From Endocalyx cinctus (Eukaryota; Ascomycota; Sordariomycetes; Amphisphaeriales; Apiosporaceae): DNA of 64,000 bases. A program made the translations under genes and the position numbers. A model generated the notes under the pieces. The model made no database searches and was not told the origin of the DNA. It saw only the letters and a list, made by a program, of their open reading frames with translations. How positions within the stretch are numbered: position 1 is the stretch's first letter; every line of letters starts with the position of its first letter. Positions 33,660-45,606 of this stretch are shown piece by piece. The stretch spans positions 2,964,915 to 3,028,914 of the forward strand of contig BCKC01000004.1 in the NCBI GenBank assembly GCA_001600455.1, read 5' to 3'.

Positions 33660-34860
33660 TTAGCTATTCTTACAAGCTACTTTCCACTCCTCCGTAGAAC
33701 CAATAACAGGCCAGTAGACCGCCCAGAGAGCATCGCCGCCAGGCACTCCTCCTGCGTGCGGTCGTCGCACGCTCTTAGCGTCGCCGAAGCCTCTCAAGCG
33801 ACTGATGGCTTCTATGATAGAGATAACGCCGTGCATGTTGACGTACTTTCCAATCGCGCCGACCTTATGTTGAAGACTAATTCGTTCCTCGACTTCTTCC
33901 GGTGTCGGCAGCTCCTTCGCCGAGAGGGTGTACGGGTGAGAAACTAACTTCGGGAACAAGGCAGCGACAATATCGTCCGATCCTACCGTACCGACAGTCA
34001 CCGCCGAAAGTAGTTCTTGGCCCAGTCCAGTATGAGCGTGAAGTCCGGTGTAATCGATGTCTGGATTCGATGCGACTTGTACGTGCCAAAACAGATCCAT
34101 AGAGGCCATTTTCGACCCAATAATACGAGGGTGTTTAGTCAATTCAACATATGTAGATAGCCGAATTTTGATATTATTTGCGACACTTGGGCAGTCATGT
34201 CTAACCGCGATATCGGTAAGCTTAAAATTTTAATGATTCGGGTATAATGTTCTCCCATTTTGTGTACACGCGAAGATACTCTTCCCACGCCAATCTCAAG
34301 TCGGCAATTCTTTGGGCGCCCTAGAAAAGGTGGTATATTCGTGTCAGAGAATGTGATTTACGTCAGTATAGGTATTGGCACATGATTGTCCATAGTAACC
34401 GGTCAATTGAACCATTCTGAGACGTGCTGGCAGCGAAGTAGCCAGGTACCAGACACACGCCCCATTGAGCACCCGCATCTTTTGCAGCATATACTTGCTA
34501 TATGGTCTCGTTGATACTCAAGTTACCGTGCCAGTAATGATAAGATACTCCGTAAGACCCTCGACGTTTAAGACCTTCCTCGTGCGTATGATGGCCTGAA
34601 AACCAATCTCGGTGGTTACTTTGAAGGCCTTGCTTGTGCTTCCAAAGAGGATAAGCCAGTCACCAACCGATTTAGCGCGAGATGTATTCCGAATGCGGCC
34701 TGTGTGTCGAGGTCTAAAGGTGGTGCCCACGCGTTCTAGTTCGACGTGTTTGAGCCTACGAAGAAGGTCTGCGATGGAACATATTTGCCGGGTGGAGGAG
34801 GTGTGGCATCCTTGACATCAGTGGCAAGGAAGAATGTAGAAAGAATAATTCCTGTGACCA
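33660..34860 (-). pseudogene. Degraded dihydrodipicolinate synthase/aldolase-family gene
   Basis: The C-terminal half is open from about 34145 to 33660: VELTKHPRIIGSKMASMD (its Lys aligns with the Schiff-base lysine of the family), DYTGLHAHTGLGQELLSAVT, GAIGKYVNMHGVISIIEAIS, RRPHAGGVPGGDALWAVYWP. Upstream on the same strand are pieces of the N-terminal half in different frames: ...RTRKVLNVEGLTEYLIITGT, then SINETI followed by a TAG stop, then QVYAAKDAGAQWGVCLVPGYFAAS. These are split by stops and frame changes. About 300 nt of unrelated-looking DNA lies where some 120 nt of barrel should be. The normal family (class I aldolases: DHDPS, NAL, KDG aldolases) is a TIM barrel of about 300-350 residues. 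I read this as a non-functional copy; the remaining open part lacks half the barrel. Confidence 0.78.
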
Positions 34861-36063
34861 GTTTCAATGGATGTTGAGGAGGTTGGCGTCACGTGTCGGT
34901 ACTTTATCGGTATTGGATATAGATGGATGGATGTGATCAGGAGAGTTGGCCAATGCGTCTCAGCTTTAAGAACGGGTCCGACCCTTTTATATGGCTGTAT
35001 GCAGGCTGCATTTGGACATACACAGGATCCGGTCTGCAAGGGATGCTGCAAGCATGAGTAATAGGCAGGTGTAGACTTCACGTTCATGATTCAATGCCAG
35101 CACATCACCGTGTAAAAATCGAACCTAGAATAGAGACAAGGATCAGCGTACATTTCCGGGAGATGGCGTCCCGTCATCAGATTGACGATTAAGTATGCTA
35201 CCCTCGCTTGCGAATATTATTTTTCCTGATGCTTCGATAATATTACGTGCAGAGTAGGTAGGTTAAAATAAGCTTGTTTGTAAGATTGATCTAGCGGCGC
35301 AACTCCACATCAAGTGCCTCTTACAGAGTAAGATTTTAATATTGTCATGTGCACGTACTACAACGGTCTGCAGGTGTCTAACAGTGGTACCGTAATGCCC
35401 CTGCAGGCCTTTGTTCTTTCTGTCTGCATTCCCCACGGGATGACGGCGAAGGAGACCTTCGTGTCACAACTGATTTATAATGCTAACTAGAACAACGAAT
35501 ACGAATAACTCGCAGTCTTGCCGAGGAAGAATTCTAGAGCTACTATAAAGTATCACGACGTCGTATCGACTAACACAACATCCCAGCAGCGTCGTATTGC
35601 AGAGCAGAAAGTAACTTGCATTAGTCGACCTAGTATAGACTAGCTTCCATACAGACAATAAACAGTGAATATATATTTACTGTCAGGTTATTATAAGCGT
35701 GCGTAAATGCCGGCGGCTCAAGCGCTCTGAACCCGGCAAGGTTTAGTATGGAAGTGACCCATACTCTAATTACCCTTGAGCTTGGTACTGGTGAGGGCGA
35801 GCTACTTGAGAGGGAGGGTAAGACGACAAAAGAATCGAGTTGAAATTGACTAGTTGTACAATCCAATTTTTACTCTTTTCTTCCATAGATGATCGATGAA
35901 GATCCCGAATATAATGAACCTCTGACGCCAAAACGTAGCCAAATCTTGATTTCCAACCTGCCTATCATATGCAAACGCCGTTAAATTTAGTCAAGCACTG
36001 CCTTCCCTGAACGATAAAAGAAATTGTAACACGGCATCCAGGCCTTGCTTTAATTGAGTCAAC
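34861..36063. other. Intergenic, nothing recognised
   Basis: Spacer upstream of the degraded aldolase-family gene and downstream of the type II membrane protein gene. No coherent frame or repeat seen. Confidence 0.5.
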
Positions 36064-37920
36064 CTAATCCTTACCATCCCCCCAACGCATCCAACTGCTC
36101 TGCTTATCTTTAGCGTCAGCATCGCTACCAACGCCACCCGCATATTTACTCTCCTCTTCCTCCCATATTAACCTCTCCACTCTCGACCGTGCCAAGAAGG
36201 CCCTAGCAAACCGCCACGCCTCCACGTCAGCAAGGTTCCAGGCTTCGATCGCATTTCTAACTCTGACTTCTTCTTCTTCTGTACTCTTCTCTACCTCTCG
36301 CGCTCGTCTCAGGATGTCCGGCTCCCGGGCGAGTTCGTCATCATTGGGCAACGGCCCATCTGCCGGATCGTGTATTGGTTTTGGCCTACGTTCAGGACCT
36401 GGAACAGGAGTCTCTGATTTTCCGTCGTCCAGTCCTTCTACAGGTATCGTAAAGCCAAACCACCAGTCCAAGTCCGACGGTATAGTCTCCTTTTCGGCCG
36501 TGAGCCAAACAGAATGTGCCGTGGCAAATTCTCCTGCTACAGCTTCTTTGAATGACAGGATTCGGGCAGTGCCGGATTTTCCGGTACCCACATGTTCCTG
36601 GAGAACGATGTAGAGCCATTGATCGCGCTTAGTCTCGCGTCTAATATACGGAACATCGATAGTATCACGTAGAGAGTTCAGAGTACGCAGAGTGTACGGG
36701 TGAGGAACTGTTCCGATAGTATAAATAGCCGAGTCGTTGCGGTAACGTGCAGGTGTCGCTACCTTCATGGGGTGTGATGACACACACGGGGTGCAGTTTG
36801 GAATATTGGGAGGACAAGAGGCCGGCATCGGAGTATCTGCACATGTGGCAAGCCGAGTTGCGAGTTCTAGGCCGGGTTGGATCATGGTGGTGGTGTGGGT
36901 TGGCAAAGGTTTAAGAACACTGATTCCACGACTAAACCTATCTTGCCAGGTGTTGTGAAGATGCGAGTTAATAAGAAGATTGAGGCTTCGCTGGCCCTCA
37001 CTATGGTTCTTTTTCATTTGTTCCGCTACTTTCGCGTAGAGTTTCTCGAGCGTCGGCAGATTATACAGTGCGAGAACCTCGTGGGTTGGGTCAACGTGAA
37101 ACTTATCACTGGGAAGAGTGGCGATTATATCTTTAGCTGACTTTTTGGGGTTCCGAAGAGCATGGGCAACAGCTTCCGAGACTTCTGATTTGGGGCCAGC
37201 AAATAGAGCATCACCGAGGCCTTCCCATCTCGTCAGGGAGGGATATTCGCCTCTTCGCAGATAAGCTAGAAGATTGTCTTGGTAGTTTCCCATAGGAAAT
37301 AGCAAGCGATGAGACAGTAAACCACCTCCCATATTATCCCAGGCGAGCCATCTCATCATATCTTGCTTAAATGTAGGTTCCATCTCTAACCTCTGCAATA
37401 GATCATACAGTGGATTGTTCATCGCCTCGGCTGCGCTCAGGATAATCGGGCGAAACCCTTTCGCCCACCATGCCCGTCTCCAGGTGAGTAGCAGAGCACT
37501 CTCAGTCTCTTTAGTCGCATCATCGCGCTCTATAGTCGTATCATAGTAGCAATAGATTTTGGGTCTTTCTTTCAGAGGTGGAAGAAGCGATCGGTTTTCG
37601 TCTAATGTGATGGATGAAGAGAACGGGTTCTTCCAATTCCAATCCGAGTACCAAGAAGATCCCCCATATGTAGAATTCTTTTGTTCGACCGGAGGCTGGT
37701 GCGCGATGGGTTTGAAAGGATTCAGGACGCTGGAGGCTAACTTGTCCGTGTACTTCGGTAAGTCTAAGGATCTAGAAATTCTCGAGCCGGCTGCTATATT
37801 AGAGAAGGAGAGAAGCAGCGTGGTTATGGCAAAAAGTCCAATGAAAACGAAGAAAAATGAAATTCGACGGGAAGTGAATGGAGGAAGAGGAATTCCAAAC
37901 AAGACGTATTGTCTCGGCAT
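36064..37920 (-). CDS. Type II membrane protein, fungal, function unknown (glycosyltransferase-like?)
   Basis: Single exon, 618 residues, starting MPRQYVLFGIPLPPF. One membrane helix at about residues 20-42 (ISFFFVFIGLFAITTLLLSF) after a short basic head implies a type II Golgi/ER protein. The lumenal part opens with a Pro/Ser/Trp linker, then RPKIYCYYDTTIE, an ALLLTWRRAWWAKGFRPIIL block, DMMRWLAWDNMGGGLLSHRL and NYQDNLLAYLRRGEYPSLTR. The order strand / WRRAWW helix / LAWDNMGGG resembles nucleotide-sugar transferases with a DXD-type site, but no clear DXD is present, so this is only a suggestion. The C-terminal 100 residues are charged and partly helical. I recognise it as conserved in appearance but cannot name the family. 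Confidence 0.75.
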   Translation of the reverse strand: MPRQYVLFGIPLPPFTSRRISFFFVFIGLFAITTLLLSFSNIAAGSRISRSLDLPKYTDKLASSVLNPFKPIAHQPPVEQKNSTYGGSSWYSDWNWKNPFSSSITLDENRSLLPPLKERPKIYCYYDTTIERDDATKETESALLLTWRRAWWAKGFRPIILSAAEAMNNPLYDLLQRLEMEPTFKQDMMRWLAWDNMGGGLLSHRLLFPMGNYQDNLLAYLRRGEYPSLTRWEGLGDALFAGPKSEVSEAVAHALRNPKKSAKDIIATLPSDKFHVDPTHEVLALYNLPTLEKLYAKVAEQMKKNHSEGQRSLNLLINSHLHNTWQDRFSRGISVLKPLPTHTTTMIQPGLELATRLATCADTPMPASCPPNIPNCTPCVSSHPMKVATPARYRNDSAIYTIGTVPHPYTLRTLNSLRDTIDVPYIRRETKRDQWLYIVLQEHVGTGKSGTARILSFKEAVAGEFATAHSVWLTAEKETIPSDLDWWFGFTIPVEGLDDGKSETPVPGPERRPKPIHDPADGPLPNDDELAREPDILRRAREVEKSTEEEEVRVRNAIEAWNLADVEAWRFARAFLARSRVERLIWEEEESKYAGGVGSDADAKDKQSSWMRWGDGKD

Positions 37921-40601
37921 CTCGGACTGGTTCCAGAGTCGCGCGTTGTAAATATAGTATAAGACACAATAAAGGGATGATAAATTACTCCGATCGTAAT
38001 TTCACGGACTATGGGGAATAAATGTTAGAACAAACGAATGGATATCTTTGAACGAAACATTTCAGTAAAAGTACAAAAATTGTAAAAAAAAAAAATTATA
38101 TCATTCTTTCGACTAATTAACTGGAAAATACACCGTAGATCGTATCACTTGTACTTGTCATACTCCTAGTTTGGCCAATATCCAACAAACAATGGTCGGG
38201 AGGTGATGCAGGTGGGAGTAGATTTCGCACTTAAGTGTTTTAAGGGACCGCCGCGTCAAGTTACAAGTACAGCTAGCTATGTCAGCAGCCCCACCAGTAA
38301 TATTTAGGCAGCTAAGTCATACACTAGTCAGCTAGCGTATCCCTTCAGTTGAGGCGTCAGTAAGTAATTTGTGGCTAAGTCACCCCTTTTCAGTTCCTAC
38401 CAGCACTACCTAGCAGCCCTAACAGCCCTAAATATATCCATAATACCATAACCTCATAAGGAGGCTGTAAATAACTTTACTCTTGTTAACAATATCAAGT
38501 ATAACGATTCATATGTATAGATCAATCACAACTAGTATTTTGCTATTAAAAGGGTGCCATGGGATGTCAAGTTATATCTTCTCTTACCCGGTGCGGATCA
38601 ATTAAGTATTTCAGGACTAGTCGTTATGCATCCCGTTACACAATTACATGCCAGTATCACGAACAACTATATTCAAATTTCGTTTAGGTACGCATGATTT
38701 GACCAAGATTTTCAAGGGTTGCTTGACCGTGATAGTATATCTACGCCTGCTTGGCCTAACTCTTTGTATAGTCGACATGTGAGATTTCCTAGGTAGATTT
38801 TAGTGCTTAGGAGGTGTATATGATAAATGATTGAATCGACTGTCTTTAACTGATAAATCAGCCAGATTACTCTACCGTTTAAACTAGGGTGGACTACACC
38901 ACAATCCCGTCGTACCTATCTCGGTCCTGAGGGGGGAACGAGGATGTCTTAAATCTTATGATAATGTTAATATGAGTATTCAGTCGAGATATCTGGCAAG
39001 CTAGACAATTATTCTTGTATGATCGGTCATGATAAATACGTCCACTATATTATCATCATATATTCCATCATCTTGATTGCTACCGCTCGTGATTAAGCCT
39101 TGTTGGTCAACACTAAGGGTGAAAGACTATTGATTCTACTGAAATTCAAGAAAAAGTACCGATATACTATACTCCACGACTTCACTTGGATATATGATGC
39201 AACAAGTAGTTATGATAGATACTTAAACGCCAAGAGGAATTCGTCAAGATGGTTGACGTCTAATCCATTCTCTGAATTGGATCGCGATAATACCTTAGAA
39301 ATAGTCGACATAGAGTCGATCACGCTTACAAATTATTAGGCATAGACATAGCCTAGATTATCCAGAAAAAAAATATTGTTAGATTACCTTCCCCAATGAG
39401 CGGTGCTGTGGTGGACTCAGAGAAGCATATTACGAATACTAAAGATCATACTCGGCCTTGGGGATCTTCTAGGAGCCGATCATTATGACAACGTGAGATT
39501 TAGAAGATGCCGACCTTAAGTAACCTTGATCCTGGATGTTTTCAAGAGAGTTTATCACTTATTTACCTGATTTTTTAAACTATTCGCTTCACTGACTGAT
39601 TCTAATTCAACATGACGACAGTGGAGCCAGAACAGAATGATGTGCCGAAAACAGCCTTAAGGAGATACATTGCATAACGCCCCCCAAGCCAGGTCAAAGG
39701 TACAGGCGACACCTCAGAATGAAGGCGTAGAGAGGTACCAGGTATGGATACCATATAGGTCAGCTAGCCCCTGACGTCTCTATAGGACAAACCGGGGAGA
39801 TGACTGATCTGACTACCGTTCGAAGAGGTCATAGGGGCATTCCGAGTCACTTCGATATATCTAGTTGAATGCCCGCAATTTAAAAAAATAAAATACCTGC
39901 TAGAGACAAGGCGCCACGGGTAATCTCCTCTACCTGCTATTTAGTAGTATAAATGAATAGCCTTCTACCTTTTTGAGTGGGGAAAGCGTATCCGTCAACT
40001 TCTCAAATATATGTATGTGTCACTAACCTAGTGCTATAGATGATGTACTACTGAATTGGCCTCAGGCTTCCAACTGCCATGATCAAGAATATATTCCGTC
40101 CCCGCGGTATATACCTTCGATATTTCGTCGTATCTCCACGAAGTCGAGATATACGATATACATTTCTATAAGACTATCTTACAAAGGTTATATAATCTAG
40201 TGTGCACTACCTATATCGTCCTCGTCAAGTTATGGTGTCTCCTAATATTTTAAAAGGTGATTATAGCGGTCATACAATGTAACTCGACGCTCATACATGC
40301 CTAATATCCCTTTGAGGGTATTCTTCTACGTTTATGTTCTTCCAACCTTCAACCCTAGTATAGAAAAGCGATAAGATAAGACCTACATTCTCCACACCTA
40401 AAAGGGACTTGAATGATTTGGCGCACAGACCAATCGTAGAGAGAGTAATCAGATTAGTCAAATAAGCCTAGTCACGTGGTAAGGAATTTGTGCATCCCAC
40501 AATCGTGTAAGCGATTTTCTTGTAAAAATCAATTTATTCGGCCCCTCCACTTCTACACTTCTTAACATCAACCAAAACACCGACATCAGAATATCGACAA
40601 A
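37921..40601. other. 2.7-kb intergenic region, nothing recognised
   Basis: AT-rich throughout. Short open frames such as 39100-39339 have no start context or family match. The last 100 bp before RPS25 are typical of a ribosomal-protein leader (CCCCTCCACTTCTACACTTC). Confidence 0.5.
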
Positions 40602-41155
40602 ATGGCTCCCGCTGCCGGCGCAAAGAAACAAAAGAAGAAGTGGTCTAAGTAAGTTATTAAATCAATTAAAAGAAGGTGGTATTGAGAAAATTTACTGACT
40701 TCGTATTGTAGGGGCAAAGGCAAGTAATTCCAAACTCTCGGTTCGGGGTACTTTTCAATATCGACAAGCGACCTGAAGCTACAAAATAATATCGCCAAAT
40801 CAATACTAACAAATTCTCTGTCGTACAGTCAAGGACAAGGCCCAGCACGCCGTCATCCTCGACAAGACCACCTCTGAAAAGCTCTACAAGGATGTCCAGT
40901 CCTACCGCCTCGTCACAGTAGCCACCCTCGTCGACAGACTAAAGGTTAACGGTTCCCTCGCACGGCAGTGCCTTGAGGATCTCGAGGAGAAGGGCATGAT
41001 CAAGCCGGTCGTCACTCATAGCAAGATGAAGATCTACAGTACGTCTACTCCCGTATCCGAATTGAAAAATGGAATGAAAGCTGTGCGTGCGTATGTGTAG
41101 GGTATGCTGACAAGAGTTATTTGACATAGCCCGCGCCGTTGGTGCCTCCGAGTAA
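40602..41155 (+). CDS. RPS25: 40S ribosomal protein S25 (eS25)
   Basis: Four exons, 40602-40648, 40712-40719 (8 nt), 40829-41038 and 41130-41155, give 96 residues: MAPAAGAKKQKKKWSKGKVK, DKAQHAVILDKTTSEKLYKD, VQSYRLVTVATLVDRLKVNG, SLARQCLEDLEEKGMIKPVV, THSKMKIYTRAVGASE. Length and sequence are normal for fungal eS25, which binds the 40S head. Intron 2 starts with GC (AAAG|GCAAGT) rather than GT. The next possible GT would add four bases to the small exon and break the conserved KGKVKDKA frame. The basic head and winged-helix body are complete. Confidence 0.97.
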
Positions 41156-43311
41156 ATGAAATCCTACGTCAAACTAAAAGAAGTACGATGAAAAGATGAG
41201 GTCGGTCGACAACGAAAAGTATTGCGAATTACGGACCTATTATGGATCTCGGATGGGAACTTGATGGATTCAGGCATTTGATCCTCGGCGTAGCATTGGG
41301 ACGGTCACGGTTATGAGCTTTCGCAGCTGCATTGAGATAGGTGTAACAGATAAATACACCAATATCATTCTGCACCCAACAACCCTGGTTTATTGATTCG
41401 TCGTGATCCTGACGTTTATTCGCCCCCAATGTGAAGCAATTATGTACTTATCCAAGGGCCGTAGAACAAGAGATGAAAAAAAAAGTTAATGTAACTCAAT
41501 GTTCCAAAAAAAAAAAAAAAAATTGTGACTTGTACCATAACTGTATTCTAGTGAAGACCCCCCAATACATGAATCGATACCATGATTCAATAACCTGAGC
41601 GGTAGTAGCAAGGGTAAGTAAGTCATGACAGATGACAGTTCTTGGTGGTGTCAGTTGGATAAGGGAAATCTGTTCCCTTCGGATAGGAGAGAGAAATATT
41701 ACAGACCGCAACTTTGTCCTCGATTATGCCGAAATAAAGGTAGGGGTATAATGAAATTGTCCATATGACTATATTCATTAGTGTTGACGATGACATCTTA
41801 TCTTATCTAGATTTTAAGACCGCTACTACCAAAGAAAAATTTACGTTCAAGGGTGCTCGATTTCTAGTGTAGATACATATAGTGGACAGTACCTAGGTAG
41901 TAGGCTTAAAATCACAGTTGTTTCCATCCTCGGCTACAGCTGGTAGCAAACACAGGGGGGGGAAAAGCACTCAAGCAGTTCAGGTCAGGTCTAGTAGTGT
42001 AACAGCACATTGATTCGCGTAGGTCCACTGAGCCGAGAACTTGACTCGGGAAAGAAAACGAATTATCTGGAGCCCAGTGGTACCTTGACTAGGCCAGCCG
42101 TAGAGCCGTGCAGAGAGAGGGTACGGAGACTTACGAAATAAGTGTGGGCTAAACCCTCCTGAATCGTTTTCTACCGAGAGGTCTAAGGGGGTTTGTTTCT
42201 GGTAAGGATGTCATAGTCCAGGATTATGAAAATGTAGTTTAAGACAAAGTTGTTTCTGAATAAAAGGTAACCACAAAAGAATAATTATATCTAGGCAGAG
42301 TCATTCATGAATACCACCTAACTACATTGATATACCTAGGTATGTAATGGATATAAATAATTACAGTATTTAAGATCTAGGTATATACCTATCTACCTAT
42401 CTAGGTAGTATACGTACTGTAACATATAAAAAAGATGTTTCTAGATTTTACTTTTACGCAGATGGTTTACGATAATGACCTATCAGAATTGGAAATAGTA
42501 GAGCAATTTTTTGTAATTGTGGATTTCAGACAAGCAGAACCTTTGCAGGCCCATCCCCTAGGATCCCGAATTTGTCCGGTCAAAAGCCACGGCTACTTGT
42601 AATAATTTGTATGAGTAAGTCAGCACAGACCAGGATATGGTCTTAGAATACGTAGTAAGGCTAGATAACACCCATATACACAGTACTTAGGTATACGTAG
42701 TAAATAATTAACAGATATTCACTTTGATAGTTATTCACTTATACCTAATAATTCAACAATTATTATGCTGCATGCATAGTATTATTATCAGTGCCATTGT
42801 AAGCGCTATTAAAAGAGTACATAGTAATTAACTTTATTTGTGTATCTTCTTACCTAGGTACGGAGTACCTAACATGGATATATACCTAATGTACAAAATA
42901 CAGTATGGGAATGATGAGATATTCACTATATACCCACTCTTGCACGTGACTCTTTTTCTTTTGTTTCGGGGCAACCACAGACTAGCAGAGAGGGTCTAAG
43001 CTTGTAACTAACCAATTAGTGGTGGACCCGGGAAGAGTCGCTAGCTAATAAGAAATAGCTGTTCTTTTTGGGGGGGGATTACCCGCCGCAAGTTTTTTTT
43101 TTCCCTCCCCCAAACACCTTGCTCAATTTTTTTTTTTCTGCAGACCCATACTTGCAGGGAAAAAAAAATATTTCTCTACCTAATAAAAACCAACCATCCT
43201 TCTTCTTCTCACCTTTTCATTCTCATCTTTTTTCTTTCTTCATACATCTTAATCTCCACTCATTCACGTATCAGAGATCAATTATATCTTTGATTTCTTT
43301 AAGTCGACATC
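41156..43311. other. 2.2-kb intergenic region with TACCTAGGTA motifs
   Basis: AT-rich spacer with several TACCTAGGTA-type palindromes (near 41890, 42337, 42375-42410, 42855). The last 250 bp are strongly pyrimidine-rich with poly-T runs, as expected for the promoter and leader of the highly expressed ADP/ATP carrier gene. Confidence 0.55.
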
Positions 43312-44873
43312 ATGTCTGCGGAACAGCCTAAGGTCCTGGGCATGCCGGTAAGTTGACAGCTGTTTTTTTCTCTCTTATCACAACGACTACCCCTTCGTAA
43401 AAAGAATTCCCTCTCGCATCAAAATGCAGGAGAAATAGGATAGGTGCAGGAATTCAATCATCAATGGGCATCGCATACAGGGCGCAATGCCAATTGACAT
43501 CGATGGATTCAAGCGTGCAGCTTTCAGCCAACTTCGAGTCCTCATTGAGCTATTTTCTTGCCAGCTTGGCATCTAGATAGCTGCAAAATTTTCTTCACCC
43601 ACCATTATTCGCAACACATTTTTTATGAGTCCCTTTCTATAAATAAACCAGCTAATAATGATTCTCTCTATAGCCCTTCATGGCGGACTTCTTGAGTATG
43701 TTTCCTACGCTCATCTCTAATTAATTAAACGACAAACATCGCAACGGGATTTCCGATGTTACATCCGATAATCGCATATATCTAGAATAATTGGCTAACC
43801 GGTACCCTTTACAGTGGGTGGTGTCTCTGCCGCCGTCTCGAAGACTGCCGCCGCTCCCATTGAGCGTATCAAGCTTCTTATCCAGAACCAAGTAAGTTGT
43901 TGCCGTAGAAGCATGCAATTGTGTTTATGCACGTGTGATGCATGCCGATATATCCACGTAAATTGCAACAACCAGCTGACTTTGTTTTCAAACAGGATGA
44001 AATGCTCAAGGCTGGTCGTCTTGACCGCAAGTACAACGGTATTGGCGACTGCTTCAAGCGTACCATGGCCGACGAGGGTGTTATGTCCTTATGGCGTGGT
44101 AACACTGCCAACGTCATCCGATACTTCCCCACGCAGGCCCTGAACTTCGCCTTCCGTGACAAGTTCAAGAAGATGTTCGGCTACAAGAAGGAAAAGGATG
44201 GTTACGCCAAGTGGATGGCCGGTAACTTGGCTTCCGGTGGTGTAAGTAGCTCAATATCAAATCTTGGTATTTTTTTACTTTTGGTCATACTAATAATTTT
44301 GTTTTATAGGCTGCTGGTGCCACTTCCCTCCTCTTCGTCTACTCCCTCGACTACGCCCGTACGCGTCTTGCCAACGATGCCAAGAGCGCCAAGGGTGGTG
44401 GTGAGCGTCAGTTCAACGGTCTCGTAGACGTCTACCGCAAGACCCTCGCCTCTGACGGTATTGGTGGTCTCTACCGTGGTTTCATGCCCTCCGTTGCTGG
44501 TATCATCGTCTACCGTGGTCTGTACTTCGGTATGTACGACTCCATCAAGCCCGTCGTCCTCGTCGGTCCTCTTGCGAACAACTTCTTGGCCTCGTTCCTT
44601 CTCGGTTGGTGTGTCACCACTGGTGCCGGTATCGCTTCTTACCCTCTTGACACTATCCGTCGTCGTATGATGATGACCTCCGGTGAGGCCGTCAAGTACA
44701 ACGGTACCCTCGATGCCGCCCGCCAGATCGTTGCCAAGGAGGGTGTTAAGTCGCTCTTCAAGGGTGCTGGTGCCAACATCCTCCGTGGTGTCGCCGGTGC
44801 TGGTGTCTTGTCCATCTACGATCAGCTCCAGGTCATCCTCTTCGGAAAGGCCTTCAAGGGTGGTTCCGGTTAA
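43312..44873 (+). CDS. Mitochondrial ADP/ATP carrier (AAC)
   Basis: Five exons: 43312-43347, 43674-43695 (22 nt), 43815-43891, 43996-44241 and 44310-44873, giving 314 residues. Three mitochondrial-carrier repeats are present with signature motifs [24 protein letters not shown] and [11 protein letters not shown]. The RRRMMM hexapeptide is diagnostic of ADP/ATP carriers. The protein exchanges cytosolic ADP for matrix ATP across the inner membrane. Start [20 protein letters not shown] matches fungal AACs, and the end is [10 protein letters not shown]. Codon use is highly biased (GGT, GCC, CTC), which fits strong expression. The dense introns in the first 150 codons and a single long last exon are typical of fungal AAC genes. 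Confidence 0.98.
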
Positions 44874-45606
44874 ATTCCCTCATCATAATTCGATAGACTT
44901 GGGTGGGATGGCGATGTAATACAATGCACAAGCCGCTCGGTTGAGTCGGCAAGGAGTTAGTAAAAGGAGTGTGATGAAGGCTGTGGTGGAAGGTTGTTTA
45001 CAGATCGACATCATATTGCCGTGGCGTTCTGGGACAACTTGATTTTGCGGCTCGCCCTAACAGATGGGGCAACTGGTAATGCTCTGTCCGGCTGGCTAGC
45101 CGTTGTAATTTAGAACCTAGGCAATTCCCTTGACTGTATTTCTGCTTGCATCCCTCATCTCCGCTGCGTTCACGATTGTCCTTGCCCTATTTTCACTGCA
45201 TATTGTTCATAGATTTCACATTAAAAGTCTTTTCAAAATGGTAATTCTCTGACCGCTGTCTATTCACGATAAATGTGCTATTTCCTAATTTTTATCAAAT
45301 GATACAGTTGATATTAATTTGTGCGTGTACTCGGACTAACAGACGTCATTTTCTTGATATAGCGGCAGCTGGCAGCAGGTGGCCATCTCTCCATAGTATC
45401 ACGTCAATTTAAACGCGTTTACAATTATGACTTTGGTCTTGTTAATATTTTCTTCCCATTTACGTTTACTACGATATTGACCTCTGTACGGTGATAGAAA
45501 AAAATATATTTCGATCATATTCGAGGGGCAACAACCTATTCATCTCCGCAAGCTAAAGATCTAGTGACCGTTATTTACGATTTCAAACCAATCACAATCA
45601 CTCACC
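44874..45606. other. Intergenic, nothing recognised
   Basis: 3' flank of the carrier gene and 5' flank of MHF2. No additional gene or repeat seen. Confidence 0.5.

Noticed and set aside
39100..39339. Open frame of 79 codons in the gene-poor region
   Set aside because: Starts with TTG, AT-rich codons, no family resemblance. Likely chance.
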